A stretch of DNA of 64,000 nt, from positions 372,001 to 436,000 of the forward strand of contig CAVXEB010000001.1 in the NCBI GenBank assembly GCA_963760735.1. Reading direction: 5' to 3'. This DNA comes from CF-46 sp963760735. Lineage in GTDB: Bacteria > Chloroflexota > Limnocylindria > Limnocylindrales > CSP1-4. This document shows, piece by piece, positions 26,697 to 35,022 of this stretch (positions are counted from its first letter, which is position 1; every line of letters begins with the position of its first letter). The translations under genes were made by a program, and so were the position numbers. The notes beneath the pieces are model-generated. The model saw nothing but the letters and a program-made list of their open reading frames with translations. It made no database searches and was not told the origin of the DNA.

Positions 26697-28322
26697 ATGC
26701 CCTCCAGCGCCCGCGTCGCCCTGCCCGTCGTTGCCGTCGTCGGCCGTCCGAACGTTGGCAAGAGCACGATCTTCAACCGGTTCGTCGGCAAGCGGCAGGC
26801 GATCGTCGAGGATCGCGCCCGGACGACACGCGACCGGATGTACGGCGACGCCGAGTGGAACGGCCGTCGGTTCGTGCTCATCGATACCGGCGGGCTCGAA
26901 GTCGACACGGACGACCCGATCGAGGTCAAGGTCCAGGAGCAGGCCAGGCTCGCGATCCGCGAGGCCGACGTGATCGTGTTCGTCGTCGACGCGGTGAGCG
27001 GGCTCACCCCGGCCGACCTCGAGGCGGCAGAGCTGTTGCGGACCGCGAAGGCTCCGGTGATCGTCGCGGCGAACAAGGTCGACAACACCGCCCGCGAGGC
27101 CGACGCCGCGGAGTTCTGGTCGCTCGGCTGGGAGGAGACGTACGCGATCTCCGCATCCCACGGCCGTGGCACGGGCGACCTTCTCGACGCGATCGTCTGG
27201 TCCCTCCCTCCCGAGTCGGAGGCAGAGATCGCCCGGAAGGCCCGCGAGGACGAGGCCGACGCCTGGACACGCGACGTTGCTGCGGGCCGGCTGGAGCCGT
27301 TCGTGGTCGGCGAGGAGGGCGACGACGAGGAGGCGGACGTCGACGGGGCCGACGGGGCAGGGGAGGACGACCGCGTCGCGGCTCGCTGGGACGCCGCGAT
27401 CGCCGCCGAGGCCGAGGACCAGGTCGCCGCGATCGCATTCGTCGGCCGGCCCAACGTCGGCAAGTCGTCGCTCCTGAACAGCCTCCTCGGGGAGGATCGC
27501 GCGATCGTGTCGGAGGTGCCGGGCACGACCCGCGACGCGATCGACACGACGCTCGAGTGGGGCCGGAGCGAGGTCGTCCTCATCGACACGGCCGGGATCA
27601 AGCGGCGCGGCAAGGTCGCGTCCGGTCCGGCGGCGGAGCGCTATTCCACGCTCAGGTCCTTGAAGGCAATCTCGCGGGCAGACGTCGCCGTCCTCGTGAT
27701 CGACGCGGTCGAAGGGCTGACCGCGCAGGACGCCCACGTCGCGGGCTACGTCGTGGACGAGGGCAAGGGCCTCGTCATCGCGGTCAACAAGTGGGATCTG
27801 GTCGAGGACAAGACGGATCGGACGTTCGACCAGTACGTCGAGTGGATCCAGAACGAGGTCCCGTTCCTCGACTTCGCCCCAGTGGTCTCGATCAGCGCGA
27901 AGACCGGGCAGCGGGTCGGGCGTGTGCTCGAGCTCGCGATCGACATCTGGGGAGAGCGGCGGAAGCGGATCTCGACCTCCGAGCTGAACCGGGTCCTCCG
28001 GAACGCGCTGGAGCGGCAACAGCCGCCCGTCGTGAAGGGCCGCCGGCCGAAGCTCTTCTACGGCACGCAGGTCGGCGTCGCGCCGCCGACGTTCGTCTTC
28101 TTCGCGAACGACGCGGGCTCGATCCACTTCAGCTATCGGCGCTACCTCGAGAACCAGATCCGCGAGGTCTTCGCCTTCCACGGCACGCCGATCAAGCTCG
28201 TGTTCCGCAACCGCGAATTGGTCCGGCTGCCGCGGCGGCGGGCGTCGCGGAGCCACAGCCCGGTGTCCAAGGGCCCGTCCGGCCAACGACCGGCTGCCGG
28301 CGGTCGCCGCCCGAAGCGATGA
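26697..28322 (+). CDS. der: Ribosome biogenesis GTPase Der (EngA)
   Basis: Essential GTPase with two tandem G domains and a KH-like C-terminal domain, needed for 50S subunit assembly. 541 residues, longer than the usual 440-490. G1 motifs GRPNVGKST and GRPNVGKSS, G3 DTGGLEV and DTAGIKRRGK, G4 NKVDN and NKWDL are all present. The extra length is an acidic linker between the G domains (EEGDDEEADVDGADGAGEDD) and a basic Ser/Arg/Pro-rich tail. Start at ATG 26697; the stop overlaps the gpsA ATG. Confidence 0.96.
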   Translation: MPSSARVALPVVAVVGRPNVGKSTIFNRFVGKRQAIVEDRARTTRDRMYGDAEWNGRRFVLIDTGGLEVDTDDPIEVKVQEQARLAIREADVIVFVVDAVSGLTPADLEAAELLRTAKAPVIVAANKVDNTAREADAAEFWSLGWEETYAISASHGRGTGDLLDAIVWSLPPESEAEIARKAREDEADAWTRDVAAGRLEPFVVGEEGDDEEADVDGADGAGEDDRVAARWDAAIAAEAEDQVAAIAFVGRPNVGKSSLLNSLLGEDRAIVSEVPGTTRDAIDTTLEWGRSEVVLIDTAGIKRRGKVASGPAAERYSTLRSLKAISRADVAVLVIDAVEGLTAQDAHVAGYVVDEGKGLVIAVNKWDLVEDKTDRTFDQYVEWIQNEVPFLDFAPVVSISAKTGQRVGRVLELAIDIWGERRKRISTSELNRVLRNALERQQPPVVKGRRPKLFYGTQVGVAPPTFVFFANDAGSIHFSYRRYLENQIREVFAFHGTPIKLVFRNRELVRLPRRRASRSHSPVSKGPSGQRPAAGGRRPKR

Positions 28323-29365
28323 CGGCCGCGCCCCGCGTCGCGATCGTCGGGGCGGGGGCGTGGGGCACGACGCTCGCCGTCCTGATCGCGCGGACCGAGC
28401 CGGTCCTCCTGTTCGCCCACGACGCCGCCGCAGCGGATCGGATCGAGGCGGCCCGCGAGAACGCACGACGACTGCCCGGCGTCCCGCTCCCGTCGAACGT
28501 TCGGGTCTCGGCGGCGCCCTCGGAGCTCGCGAGGGCCGCCGACCTCGTGATCTTCGCCGTCCCGTCGAGCCACCTCCGGTCGACCGCGGAGCGGATTGCC
28601 CTCTCGATCGACCCGTCGGCGGACGTCCTCTCGGTCGTCAAGGGCCTGGAGTCCGGCACGCTCCTCCGGATGTCCCAGGTGATCGCCGATGCCGGTTCGC
28701 TGACCGCCCGGCGGGTCGCGGCCCTGTCCGGTCCGAACCTCGCGGGCGAGATCGCGCGGGGATTGCCCGCGTCGGCAGTCGTGGCGGCCGAGGACCCCTC
28801 GCTCGCGGACCGGATCGTCGACCGGATCGGCCGGCGTGAGTTCCGGCTGTACGTCAATCGCGACCTGCTCGGCGTGGAGCTGTGCGGGGCGCTGAAGAAC
28901 GTCGTCGCGATCGCCGCGGGCGCCGCGGACGGACTCGGCTTCGGCGACAACGGCAAGGCCGGGCTGATCACGCGCGGGCTCGCCGAGATGACGCGGCTCG
29001 GGATCGCCGCCGGCGCGAACCCCCTGACCTTCGCGGGACTCGCGGGGATCGGCGACGTCATCGCCACGTGCGGCTCCACCCTGTCGCGGAACCACCGGCT
29101 CGGGGAGGAGCTGGCGAAGGGCCGCCGGTGGACCGACATCGAGGCCGACCTGCCGGGCGTCGCCGAGGGCGCCTACACGGTCGATGCGGCGCTCGGGCTG
29201 GCGCGGCGTCACGGCGTCGAGCTGCCGATCGCCCAGGAGGTCCACAACGCGCTGTTCGAGGGAAAGAGCGTCCAGCGCTGTCTCGTCGACCTGCTGTCGC
29301 GCGAGTCGAAGGACGAGCTCGCCGATTTCCCCGCCTGGGCCGAGCGGATCCGGGACGGCGGCTGA
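28319..29365 (+). CDS. gpsA: Glycerol-3-phosphate dehydrogenase [NAD(P)+]
   Basis: Reduces dihydroxyacetone phosphate to sn-glycerol 3-phosphate for phospholipid synthesis. 348 residues; ATG at 28319 overlapping the der stop (ATGA). N-terminal Rossmann motif AIVGAGAWGTTLA, then VIFAVPSSHLR, SVVKGLE, SGPNLAGEIARG, catalytic Lys region ELCGALKNVVAIAAG, and GLAGIGDVIATC with SRNHRLGEEL. The start matches the family exactly. Confidence 0.95.
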   Translation: MTAAPRVAIVGAGAWGTTLAVLIARTEPVLLFAHDAAAADRIEAARENARRLPGVPLPSNVRVSAAPSELARAADLVIFAVPSSHLRSTAERIALSIDPSADVLSVVKGLESGTLLRMSQVIADAGSLTARRVAALSGPNLAGEIARGLPASAVVAAEDPSLADRIVDRIGRREFRLYVNRDLLGVELCGALKNVVAIAAGAADGLGFGDNGKAGLITRGLAEMTRLGIAAGANPLTFAGLAGIGDVIATCGSTLSRNHRLGEELAKGRRWTDIEADLPGVAEGAYTVDAALGLARRHGVELPIAQEVHNALFEGKSVQRCLVDLLSRESKDELADFPAWAERIRDGG

Positions 29366-29389
29366 GCCGATGGACGGGTCCGAAGCCGC

Positions 29390-29680
29390 GTGAGCGCGAT
29401 CCTGATCGGCGTCGCGGTCATCGCGGCGCTCCTCCAGCGTGACTTCATCGCTGCCGTGTCCGGTCGGGACGGCGTCCGGAGCCGTCTCGCCGAGCGATCG
29501 GAAGGCCTCGCGCCGGGCGAGTCCATGACCCGAGCGCTCCGGGTGGACGCCGGCTACTACCTGCGCCAGCTGCGCCGCCGACAGCCGGAGCCCGACATCG
29601 AGCGGAAGCGCCTCCTCGCGATCGCGGGCGTCGCCGCCGCCCTGGCCTGTCTGGCCTGGCTCTTGTTCTGGCCGGCCTGA
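29390..29680 (+). CDS. Small membrane protein of unknown function
   Basis: 96 residues from a GTG at 29390, 24 bases after gpsA. A short N-terminal hydrophobic stretch (AILIGVAVIAALL), a basic central region (RLAERSEG, YYLRQLRRRQPEPDIERKR) and a C-terminal helix (LLAIAGVAAALACLAWLLFW). No family recognised. Likely co-transcribed with der-gpsA. Confidence 0.6.
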   Translation: MSAILIGVAVIAALLQRDFIAAVSGRDGVRSRLAERSEGLAPGESMTRALRVDAGYYLRQLRRRQPEPDIERKRLLAIAGVAAALACLAWLLFWPA

Positions 29681-29789
29681 TCGGCGCGTGAACCAACCCG
29701 TTGCCGCACCGCCCGGCGACGACTAGTCTCTCCGTCTCGGTGCAATGCGCGGCTGCGGCCGGCGAGCCGATCCCGGAGAGGAGACCGTC

Positions 29790-31163
29790 ATGGCGACCGT
29801 CCTGACCGATCGCACCCGCTTCCTGCTGGACGAGGACCGCATCCCGCGGGCCTGGTACAACATCGCTGCCGATCTTCCGAGCCCGCCCCCGCCGCCGCTC
29901 CATCCCGGGACGGGCCAGATTCTGGGGCCGGGCGACCTCGCACCGATCTTTCCGATGGAGCTGATCAAGCAGGTCGTCAGTCAGGACCGCGAGATCGAGA
30001 TCCCCGATCCCGTCCGCGACGCCTACAAGCTCTACCGCCCGAGCCCGCTCCATCGCGCCCGGCGGCTCGAGAAGGCGCTCGATACGCCCGCCCACATCTA
30101 CTACAAGTACGAGGGCGGGAGCCCGTCGGGCAGCCACAAGCCGAACACCGCGCTCGCCCAGGCCTACTACTGCAAGGCGGAGGGCGCGACTCGCCTGGCG
30201 ACCGAGACCGGCGCCGGGCAGTGGGGGAGCGCGCTCGCGTTCGCGGGTGCCGCCTTCGACCTGGACATCAAGGTCTACATGGTCCGTGCGAGCTACGACC
30301 AGAAGCCGTACCGCCGGATCCTGATGGAGACCTACGGGGCATCCGTCGTCCCGAGTCCCTCGCCCGATACGGAGTACGGCCGAAGGGTCCTCGCGGAGAC
30401 GCCGGGCCACACCGGCTCGCTCGGGCTGGCAATCAGCGAGGCGATCGAGGACACGGTCACCCATCCGGGAACGAAGTACTCACTCGGCTCGGTGTTCGAC
30501 TTCGTGCTCCTGCATCAGACGGTGATCGGGCAGGAATTGATCGAGCAGATGGCGATCGCTGGCGAGGAGCCGGACGTGATCGTCGGCTGCGCCGGTGGCG
30601 GCTCGAACTTCGCCGGCCTGACGTTTCCATGGCTTGGCCAGACGTTCCGAGGCGGCCGGCAGTACCGCGTGATCGCGGCCGAGCCCGAGGCCGCTCCGTC
30701 GCTGACCCGCGGCGTCTATGCGTACGACTTCGGCGACACCGGGAAGATGGCGCCGATCGTGAAGATGCACACGCTGGGCTCCGACTTCATCCCCGACCCG
30801 ATCCACGCGGGCGGCCTGCGCTACCACGGGATGGCGCCGCTCGTCTCGCACCTACTGGAGCTCGGCGCCATCGAAGCCCGGAGCGTCCACCAGCTGGCGA
30901 GCTTCGCGGCCGGCGTCCAGTTCGCCCGCACGGAGGGCATCCTGCCGGCGCCCGAGCCCGCCCACGCGCTGAAGGTCGCGATCGACGAGGCCCTCGACGC
31001 AAAGGCAGCCGGTGAGGAGCGGGTCATCCTGTTCAACCTGTGCGGCCACGGCCACTTCGACCTGTCGGCGTACGAGCAGTACCTCGCCGGCACGCTCCAG
31101 GACTACGAGTACCCGGACGCTGCGGTCAAGAAGTCCCTGGAAGCGTTGCCGCAGGTCGGCTGA
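29790..31163 (+). CDS. trpB: TrpB-like pyridoxal-phosphate enzyme (class 2 tryptophan synthase beta)
   Basis: PLP enzyme that joins indole and serine to make tryptophan; class-2 TrpB proteins often act alone, without TrpA. 457 residues from the ATG at 29790, chosen because GGAGAGGAG lies seven bases upstream. Lys117 in SGSHKPNTALAQ is the expected Schiff-base lysine. PLLHRARRLEK-like PSPLHRARRLEKAL, VGCAGGGSNFAG (phosphate-binding glycine loop) and LFNLCGHGHFDL are TrpB2 features. It stands alone just before the tRNA-Pro gene, with no trpA adjacent. Confidence 0.92.
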   Translation: MATVLTDRTRFLLDEDRIPRAWYNIAADLPSPPPPPLHPGTGQILGPGDLAPIFPMELIKQVVSQDREIEIPDPVRDAYKLYRPSPLHRARRLEKALDTPAHIYYKYEGGSPSGSHKPNTALAQAYYCKAEGATRLATETGAGQWGSALAFAGAAFDLDIKVYMVRASYDQKPYRRILMETYGASVVPSPSPDTEYGRRVLAETPGHTGSLGLAISEAIEDTVTHPGTKYSLGSVFDFVLLHQTVIGQELIEQMAIAGEEPDVIVGCAGGGSNFAGLTFPWLGQTFRGGRQYRVIAAEPEAAPSLTRGVYAYDFGDTGKMAPIVKMHTLGSDFIPDPIHAGGLRYHGMAPLVSHLLELGAIEARSVHQLASFAAGVQFARTEGILPAPEPAHALKVAIDEALDAKAAGEERVILFNLCGHGHFDLSAYEQYLAGTLQDYEYPDAAVKKSLEALPQVG

Positions 31164-31310
31164 CGCGGTCACGCGGTCGATCCGCAACTCGGATCGCCTT
31201 ACGCTCCGGCAGCCGGGATCGGCCGCTCGAGTGCATCGGTCCACGCGTGTTCACGCCTGGAACGACTCGAGATTCGGGTCACTGCCGTGGGTCACACTGA
31301 ACCGGCGGTG

Positions 31311-31316
31311 TAGACT
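31311..31316 (+). promoter_or_regulatory. Likely -10 element of tRNA-Pro
   Basis: TAGACT lies 11 bases before the mature tRNA 5' end. The -35 about 17 bases upstream (around TGGGTC) is weak. Two GGGTCAC copies 13 bases apart precede it. Position fits; untested. Confidence 0.5.
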
Positions 31317-31327
31317 GGGCGGCCTGT

Positions 31328-31404
31328 CGGGGCGTGGCGCAGTCTGGTAGCGCACCAGTCTGGGGGACTGGTGGTCGTCGGTTCAAATCCGGCCGCCCCG
31401 ACCA
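31328..31404 (+). tRNA. tRNA-Pro (anticodon GGG), CCA encoded
   Basis: A full cloverleaf can be drawn: acceptor CGGGGCG pairing with CGCCCCG, D arm around GCGCAGTCTGGTAGCGC, anticodon stem CCAGT/ACTGG with loop CTGGGGG (anticodon GGG, G37), T arm with GGTTCAAATCC. Discriminator A and encoded CCA end at 31404. Its 3' end forms one arm of the direct repeat that bounds the following 7.7-kb segment. Confidence 0.95.
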
Positions 31405-31418
31405 ATTCTCCCGCACGG
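31389..31418 (+). repeat. Putative attL: 30-bp direct repeat of tRNA-Pro 3' end
   Basis: These 30 bases (16 in the tRNA, 14 beyond it) recur at 39076-39105 in the same orientation with one mismatch (A31401 against G39088). tRNA 3' ends are usual attachment cores of integrases, so this pair probably marks an integrated element of about 7.7 kb. Confidence 0.78.
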
Positions 31419-31440
31419 AACCGGCCTTCGGGCCGGTTTC
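31419..31440 (+). terminator. Rho-independent terminator after tRNA-Pro
   Basis: AACCGGCC, loop TTCG, GGCCGGTT followed by TC: an 8-bp perfect stem with a stable tetraloop and short T run, 15 bases past the tRNA end. Confidence 0.7.
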
Positions 31441-31520
31441 TAGCGGTTGGTAGCAACGCTGGTAGCAATAGGGCTCGGACGCGGGGGTACCCGTCCTGGT
31501 CCTCGACGCTGGTCTCGAAA

Positions 31521-31747
31521 GCGCCGCCGCCCTACTGGAACCCGTGGGGCTACAACTTCACGCGTGGCGCCGTCATCTACAACCCGCCCGCGGACTTCTG
31601 CGACTACTTCGACTGCATCCCGAGCTTCTGGAAGAGCACCGCGGGCTACGTGATGCAGTGCCAAGACCTGATGTTCAGCCACTCGGGCGGGCGGAGCGGT
31701 CGTGCTCGTACCACAGCGGGAATAGGGGGCCGCTGCACAAGCACTGA
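31521..31747 (+). pseudogene. 3' remnant of a secreted DUF3761-like protein, frameshifted
   Basis: A conserved-looking C-terminal stretch reads PPPYWNPWGYNFTRGAVIYN, DFCDYFDCIPSFWKSTAGYV and CQDLMFSHSGGRSG in one frame, then SCSYHSGNRGPLHKH and a stop in another, the break lying near 31700 (one base missing). The Cys spacing and GGRxGxCSxHxG pattern resemble DUF3761. There is no start or signal peptide; the 5' part is missing at the element boundary. It is a gene fragment, not a working gene. Confidence 0.6.
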
Positions 31748-31770
31748 CGGGCGCATCCATACGCTGCACC

Positions 31771-31827
31771 GCCCGCCGCTTTGCGCGTCGGCTACGTCCT
31801 CGTGGCTAGACCGAGGGCGACGGCGGG
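31771..31827. repeat. Dispersed palindromic repeat, copy 1
   Basis: Starts GCCCGCCGCT, has GCGCGTCGGCTACGT near the left and CTAGACCGA near the right, and closes with GGCGACGGCGGG. Ends pair with each other as an imperfect stem. Nearly the same sequence is found at 34604-34660, and shorter versions at 42499, 44455, 46645 and 47905. Confidence 0.7.
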
Positions 31828-32309
31828 TCCGGATTCAGTCGGCGCTGCCAGTCCTTGAGGCGCTCCGGTGATAGGTCGAGGCCCTTCTCGTCGTCGCGCT
31901 CCCCGCGCACCCGGGAGTCGACCGCGAGGAGGACCGCGGAATAGTGATCAGGGAACCTCGATCGGTCGGGATTTGCTAGCAGCAGCCGCATGATGCGTTC
32001 TAGGTTGTTGATCTCATGCGCCGCCGTCTTCTGGCCAGACCCCTGCAGCAAATAGACCGCCGACCCGCACAGGATTGGTGTCACCGTCCGTCGATAGCCG
32101 CGATGAAGCCAGCCGGTCCAGGATGCTTCGATTACTGCGATCCCGACGTTGCGGCGCTGGGAGCCTTGGATCATCCACTCGAGTGCGCGCTGATTCCGGT
32201 CGCGGGTGGCGTTCCAATAGCTGATGGGCGTCGTGAGCAGTGCCGCACCAAAGCCCGAGGCGAAAGAGACTGCTACTGCCGCTAGTGCCCCCACGAGCGC
32301 TGCGTCCAC
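31806..32309 (-). CDS. Hypothetical protein with N-terminal membrane helix
   Basis: 167 residues from a GTG at 32309 with GGAGGG seven bases upstream. One hydrophobic helix (VGALAAVAVSFASGFGAALL), then a soluble domain with PISYWNATRDRNQRALEWM, IAVIEASWTGWLHRG and EINNLERIMRLLLANP. No family recognised. The 3' end runs into dispersed repeat copy 1, so its last residues (NPDPPSPSV) are repeat-encoded. It lies inside the putative element. Confidence 0.6.
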   Translation of the reverse strand: MDAALVGALAAVAVSFASGFGAALLTTPISYWNATRDRNQRALEWMIQGSQRRNVGIAVIEASWTGWLHRGYRRTVTPILCGSAVYLLQGSGQKTAAHEINNLERIMRLLLANPDRSRFPDHYSAVLLAVDSRVRGERDDEKGLDLSPERLKDWQRRLNPDPPSPSV

Positions 32310-32519
32310 GACGTGACCCTCCGTGACTGACCAACAACGGGACGGTACTGCGACGTCGTCGCACCACTGTTGGCGCCTGGCCGGAGCGGATAACCGCCCA
32401 CTATCGCCGGCGGACGAGCATCCCGCGCCCAGCGGCCGCCGAGTACCGGCCGCCCCCTTGGGTTAGTCTCCGCGACGGAGGCGACCGTCAGGTAGGTCCC
32501 GCCACCTAGGAGATGCGGC

Positions 32520-32885
32520 ATGAGGGCCTTCGGCGTCCTCCTCCAGGTTGCGCCACTAGCCTTCGCGACCCTCCTTGTGTTCATCGTCAGTGGAGCCTCA
32601 CTGTCGACCAGCACGCAGCCTGGCGTATCAGTGTTCTCGACACCGATGTTCGCCTTTGCCATGTGCCTTGCCCTGCTGACGATTGCGGCCACATTCTCGC
32701 GGCGCGCTGCCGCAATCGCCGCGCTGCTGACGCTCGCTGTGCTCGCTTTGGCCGGCTGGGTCGCCGTTGAGGGCAACGGCGGGTTCGGGATCATCCTCGG
32801 CGCGGCAACTCTGCTGTCCCTCGCAGGCTGGGTAATCCGGGCGCGAGCCGATCGGGCCATTGGCCAGCAAACCAGCTCTTCGTAA
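32520..32885 (+). CDS. Four-helix membrane protein, unknown function
   Basis: 121 residues from the ATG at 32520, eight bases after CTAGGAG. Four hydrophobic segments (VLLQVAPLAFATLLVFIVSG, MFAFAMCLALLTIAATF, AAIAALLTLAVLALAGWVAV, GFGIILGAATLLSLAGWVI) and a short polar tail. No family recognised; plausible real gene by hydropathy and start signal. Confidence 0.6.
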   Translation: MRAFGVLLQVAPLAFATLLVFIVSGASLSTSTQPGVSVFSTPMFAFAMCLALLTIAATFSRRAAAIAALLTLAVLALAGWVAVEGNGGFGIILGAATLLSLAGWVIRARADRAIGQQTSSS

Positions 32886-32942
32886 CGTCCGGCCGGAAGA
32901 GGCGTGGCAAGTTCGCTCTTCTACTTCCCCACAGACCCGCTG

Positions 32943-33003
32943 GAGCGAGCATCCACGCCCAGCCGGCCTCCCAGTACCGCCGGTCGCGCTCGAGGCGGCG
33001 AGA
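32943..33003 (-). pseudogene. Remnant of the Trp-motif small-protein family (copy A)
   Basis: The minus strand encodes RRLERDRRYWEAGWAWMLA, matching the C-terminal motif of the intact gene at 48136-48339 (ERDGRYCETGWAWMLA). No start or upstream part is recognisable; it lies directly after the stop of the lipoprotein at 33005, in another frame. Confidence 0.6.
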
Positions 33004-33004
33004 C

Positions 33005-33502
33005 CTATCGGCAGCTGCCGTCCATCTCGTCGCCCGGCTCCGGAAACCGCTCCCAACACGGGAGCCAGCCCCAGCCCTGGCCACCCGCGTCATCCCACAG
33101 ATGCCAGCCATGCATCCCCAGGCTGTCGAGCTTGCCCGTCTGTGGATCAACAGCGAACCACGTCCCGACGGCTTCGACCATCCAGCCTGGTCCGCCGGTC
33201 GGGGCCATCCCGCCCCCGCCGGGATTGGTCCCGTCGAAATGCTTCTGCGGGTACCTCTCGTTCTCTCGGAGCAGCTGGATCCGGATGATCCGCGCAGGAA
33301 CAATCGCGCGCCCGAGCATTCGCTCATTGGCCGCGATCTCGGCAAGCATGAGCCTGGCCACGTCATCCGCCGTGCGGATGGATCCGACGAAGTACGGCAT
33401 CACGACCACCGGATCGGGTGGTGTGGGTCCAACGACCGGGACCGGCTCCGAGCAGCCGACGATGAGCCATGCGACGAGGAGCAGGCCTACGGGTCGCGAC
33501 AT
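33005..33502 (-). CDS. Predicted lipoprotein
   Basis: 165 residues from the ATG at 33502 (another ATG six codons earlier). Signal peptide MSRPVGLLLVAWLIVGC with lipobox IVGC. The mature part has a Pro-rich start, then SIRTADDVARLMLAEIAANER and a Gly/Trp-rich end (MHGWHLWDDAGGQGWGWLPCWERFPEP). Expected to be anchored outside the membrane. No family recognised. Confidence 0.68.
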   Translation of the reverse strand: MSRPVGLLLVAWLIVGCSEPVPVVGPTPPDPVVVMPYFVGSIRTADDVARLMLAEIAANERMLGRAIVPARIIRIQLLRENERYPQKHFDGTNPGGGGMAPTGGPGWMVEAVGTWFAVDPQTGKLDSLGMHGWHLWDDAGGQGWGWLPCWERFPEPGDEMDGSCR

Positions 33503-33595
33503 CGTCCGGTGACTCGACATCAGCGTATAGCGCGGACTCTACGCCGACGCGGCGGCGACTTCGACCGGTTCTAGCCGCTGGCCGAGCATCCACGC

Positions 33596-33772
33596 CTAGC
33601 CCGCCTCGCAATATCGCCCGTCACGCTCCAGCCCGTCCTCGGCCGCCTGGAGCTCCCACTGAGCGACCATGCGCTCGGCCTGGTCGGGTAGCTCCCCCAT
33701 GTCAATCAGGCGTTGAACGGTCGCCGCTCGACGGGCGGCGTGGAGACGTCCGGGCGTCGATCGGCGAGACAT
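33596..33772 (-). CDS. Small Trp-motif family protein, truncated by a nonsense codon (copy B)
   Basis: 58 residues from the ATG at 33772: MSRRSTPGRLHAARRAATVQ, RLIDMGELPDQAERMVAQW and DGLERDGRYCEAG, then TAG. The intact relative at 48136-48339 continues TGWAWMLAQRR; here the first Trp codon TGG has become TAG, and AWMLGQ is still encoded after it. All helical by appearance. The leader contains a hairpin hiding the ribosome binding site (33776-33817). Function unknown. Confidence 0.68.
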   Translation of the reverse strand: MSRRSTPGRLHAARRAATVQRLIDMGELPDQAERMVAQWELQAAEDGLERDGRYCEAG

Positions 33773-33775
33773 CGG

Positions 33776-33817
33776 GCGACCCCCTCCGATGGGGTCGCGC
33801 GCCGGTACTCGGCGACC
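33776..33817 (-). promoter_or_regulatory. Leader hairpin sequestering the ribosome binding site of copy B
   Basis: Just upstream of the ATG at 33772 the mRNA reads GCGACCCC, a 7-base loop, GGGGTCGC, CCG, ATG; the GGAGGGGG binding site lies in the loop and 3' stem. Further 5', GGTCGCC (33811-33817 complement) can pair with the same GCGACC and would free the binding site. The same layout is at 48343-48385 with a changed base pair (CCCC/GGGG here, CCTC/GAGG there). Confidence 0.62.
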
Positions 33818-33894
33818 AAGACGCTGCAACGATATCGCGGCTGTAGCGTCGGGACGAGGACGGGGGCACCCTCGAGCGACGGAGGGAGAAGAAG

Positions 33895-34497
33895 ATGAGA
33901 ATGAGGAGGTTGTCCTCTGTGGCCCTGGCCCTCCTCCTCGCGGCCTGCTCGTCCGGAGCAGCGCCCCCACCGTCGTCGCCGACTCAATCGCCGATGACGC
34001 TCGCGCCGTCGGCCGCACAACCCCCGGTCACGCCAGTGCGGTCGGCCACACCACCCGCGAGCCCGAGTCCTGCGTCGACGGTCCCGGCCTCAGGGGAACT
34101 CCCGCCGCAGTGGGCCACGTCCGCGTGCCAAGCCAGTCTCTACTGGCGAAGGCCTGGGGGCATCCTGACCACGCTTGGTGACATTGAACAATCCGTCCAA
34201 CGTCGAGACTTGACGAAAGCCAACTCGCTCGGCGAGGTGCTCGTACGGAAGGTCGACAATGCGGCGTACACCCTCGGGAGAACTCCCAATTGGGAACCGG
34301 GCGCGACCGTCAAGGGTCTGTTGCGCGACGGGTTCAAGACGCTTGCGGAAGCGGGCGAGGTTCTCATCAAGGCCGAGACGCTTGACGCGGCATCAGGGGT
34401 CATTCCGCAGCTCACCGAAGGGACAACGACGGTCAACCAAGCTGTGGCCCTGTTCCCCGTTCTGCAACGGGAGTACCCGGACTTCAACTGCCAGTGA
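33895..34497 (+). CDS. Predicted lipoprotein with Pro/Ser-rich linker
   Basis: 200 residues from the ATG at 33895 preceded by GGAGGGAGA. Signal peptide RRLSSVALALLLAACSSG with lipobox LAAC, then about 55 residues rich in Pro, Ser and Thr, then a domain with SACQASLYWRRPGG, SLGEVLVRKVDNAAYTLG and a final EYPDFNCQ; the two Cys may pair. Divergent from copy B, so the 120 bases between them hold two promoters. No family recognised. Confidence 0.7.
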   Translation: MRMRRLSSVALALLLAACSSGAAPPPSSPTQSPMTLAPSAAQPPVTPVRSATPPASPSPASTVPASGELPPQWATSACQASLYWRRPGGILTTLGDIEQSVQRRDLTKANSLGEVLVRKVDNAAYTLGRTPNWEPGATVKGLLRDGFKTLAEAGEVLIKAETLDAASGVIPQLTEGTTTVNQAVALFPVLQREYPDFNCQ

Positions 34498-35022
34498 GAG
34501 CGAGCGTAGCCTTCACCTGCCCCGGCTCCGGTCCCAACATCGAACGGGTCAGGCACCGACTCCGGTGATCGCGGAACAAGCGGCAGACGCTGGGGTTTCA
34601 CCGGCCCGCCGCTCCGCGCGTCGGCTACGTGTGACAGCTGGACCGACGGCGACGGCGGGCTTCGTTGCTGCTGGACGGGCCGGAGCGGGGTGGATCGCCG
34701 GCGTCGCTGCTCGTAAGCCTCGAGAGCGCCGTCTGAAGTGAGAGATGGCGCAATGGTGGCCACTGTCTTCTACGGGGAGTACCTGGCGGGCCAGTCTATT
34801 TCCCGCCAGAAGGCGTACACTTGTTCTAATCGGGAATGAGGCACGGAGCGCGCGAGCCTCCATCAGCATGACGTCCCATACGGTCGCTACACCACGTGCT
34901 GGCCAGTAGCGAGATCGACTCACCCGATGAGCGGGCGTGGACGCCCGGAAGGGACGAGTTTCCGCGCGGGAGCCTCGATGCTCCTGCGCTCCAGTTCGCG
35001 ATCGCCTGGGCGCAGGTGCGGA
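34498..35022. other. Intergenic region with palindromic repeat and a second hairpin
   Basis: No convincing gene. It contains dispersed repeat copy 2 (34604-34660) and, at 34783-34809, an 8-bp perfect inverted repeat CTGGCGGG/CCCGCCAG with an 11-base loop. The short open frames overlap the repeat and have no start signals. Confidence 0.5.
34604..34660. repeat. Dispersed palindromic repeat, copy 2
   Basis: Best-formed copy: outer arms GCCCGCCG and CGGCGGGC, inner arms CGTCGG and CCGACG, so the whole 57 bases can fold as a nested hairpin. Left half matches copy 1 at 31771 almost exactly. Confidence 0.75.

Noticed and set aside
34815..34826. LexA-type box GTACACTTGTTC
   Set aside because: It misses the GAAC-N4-GTTC pattern in the left half, and no SOS-type gene follows.
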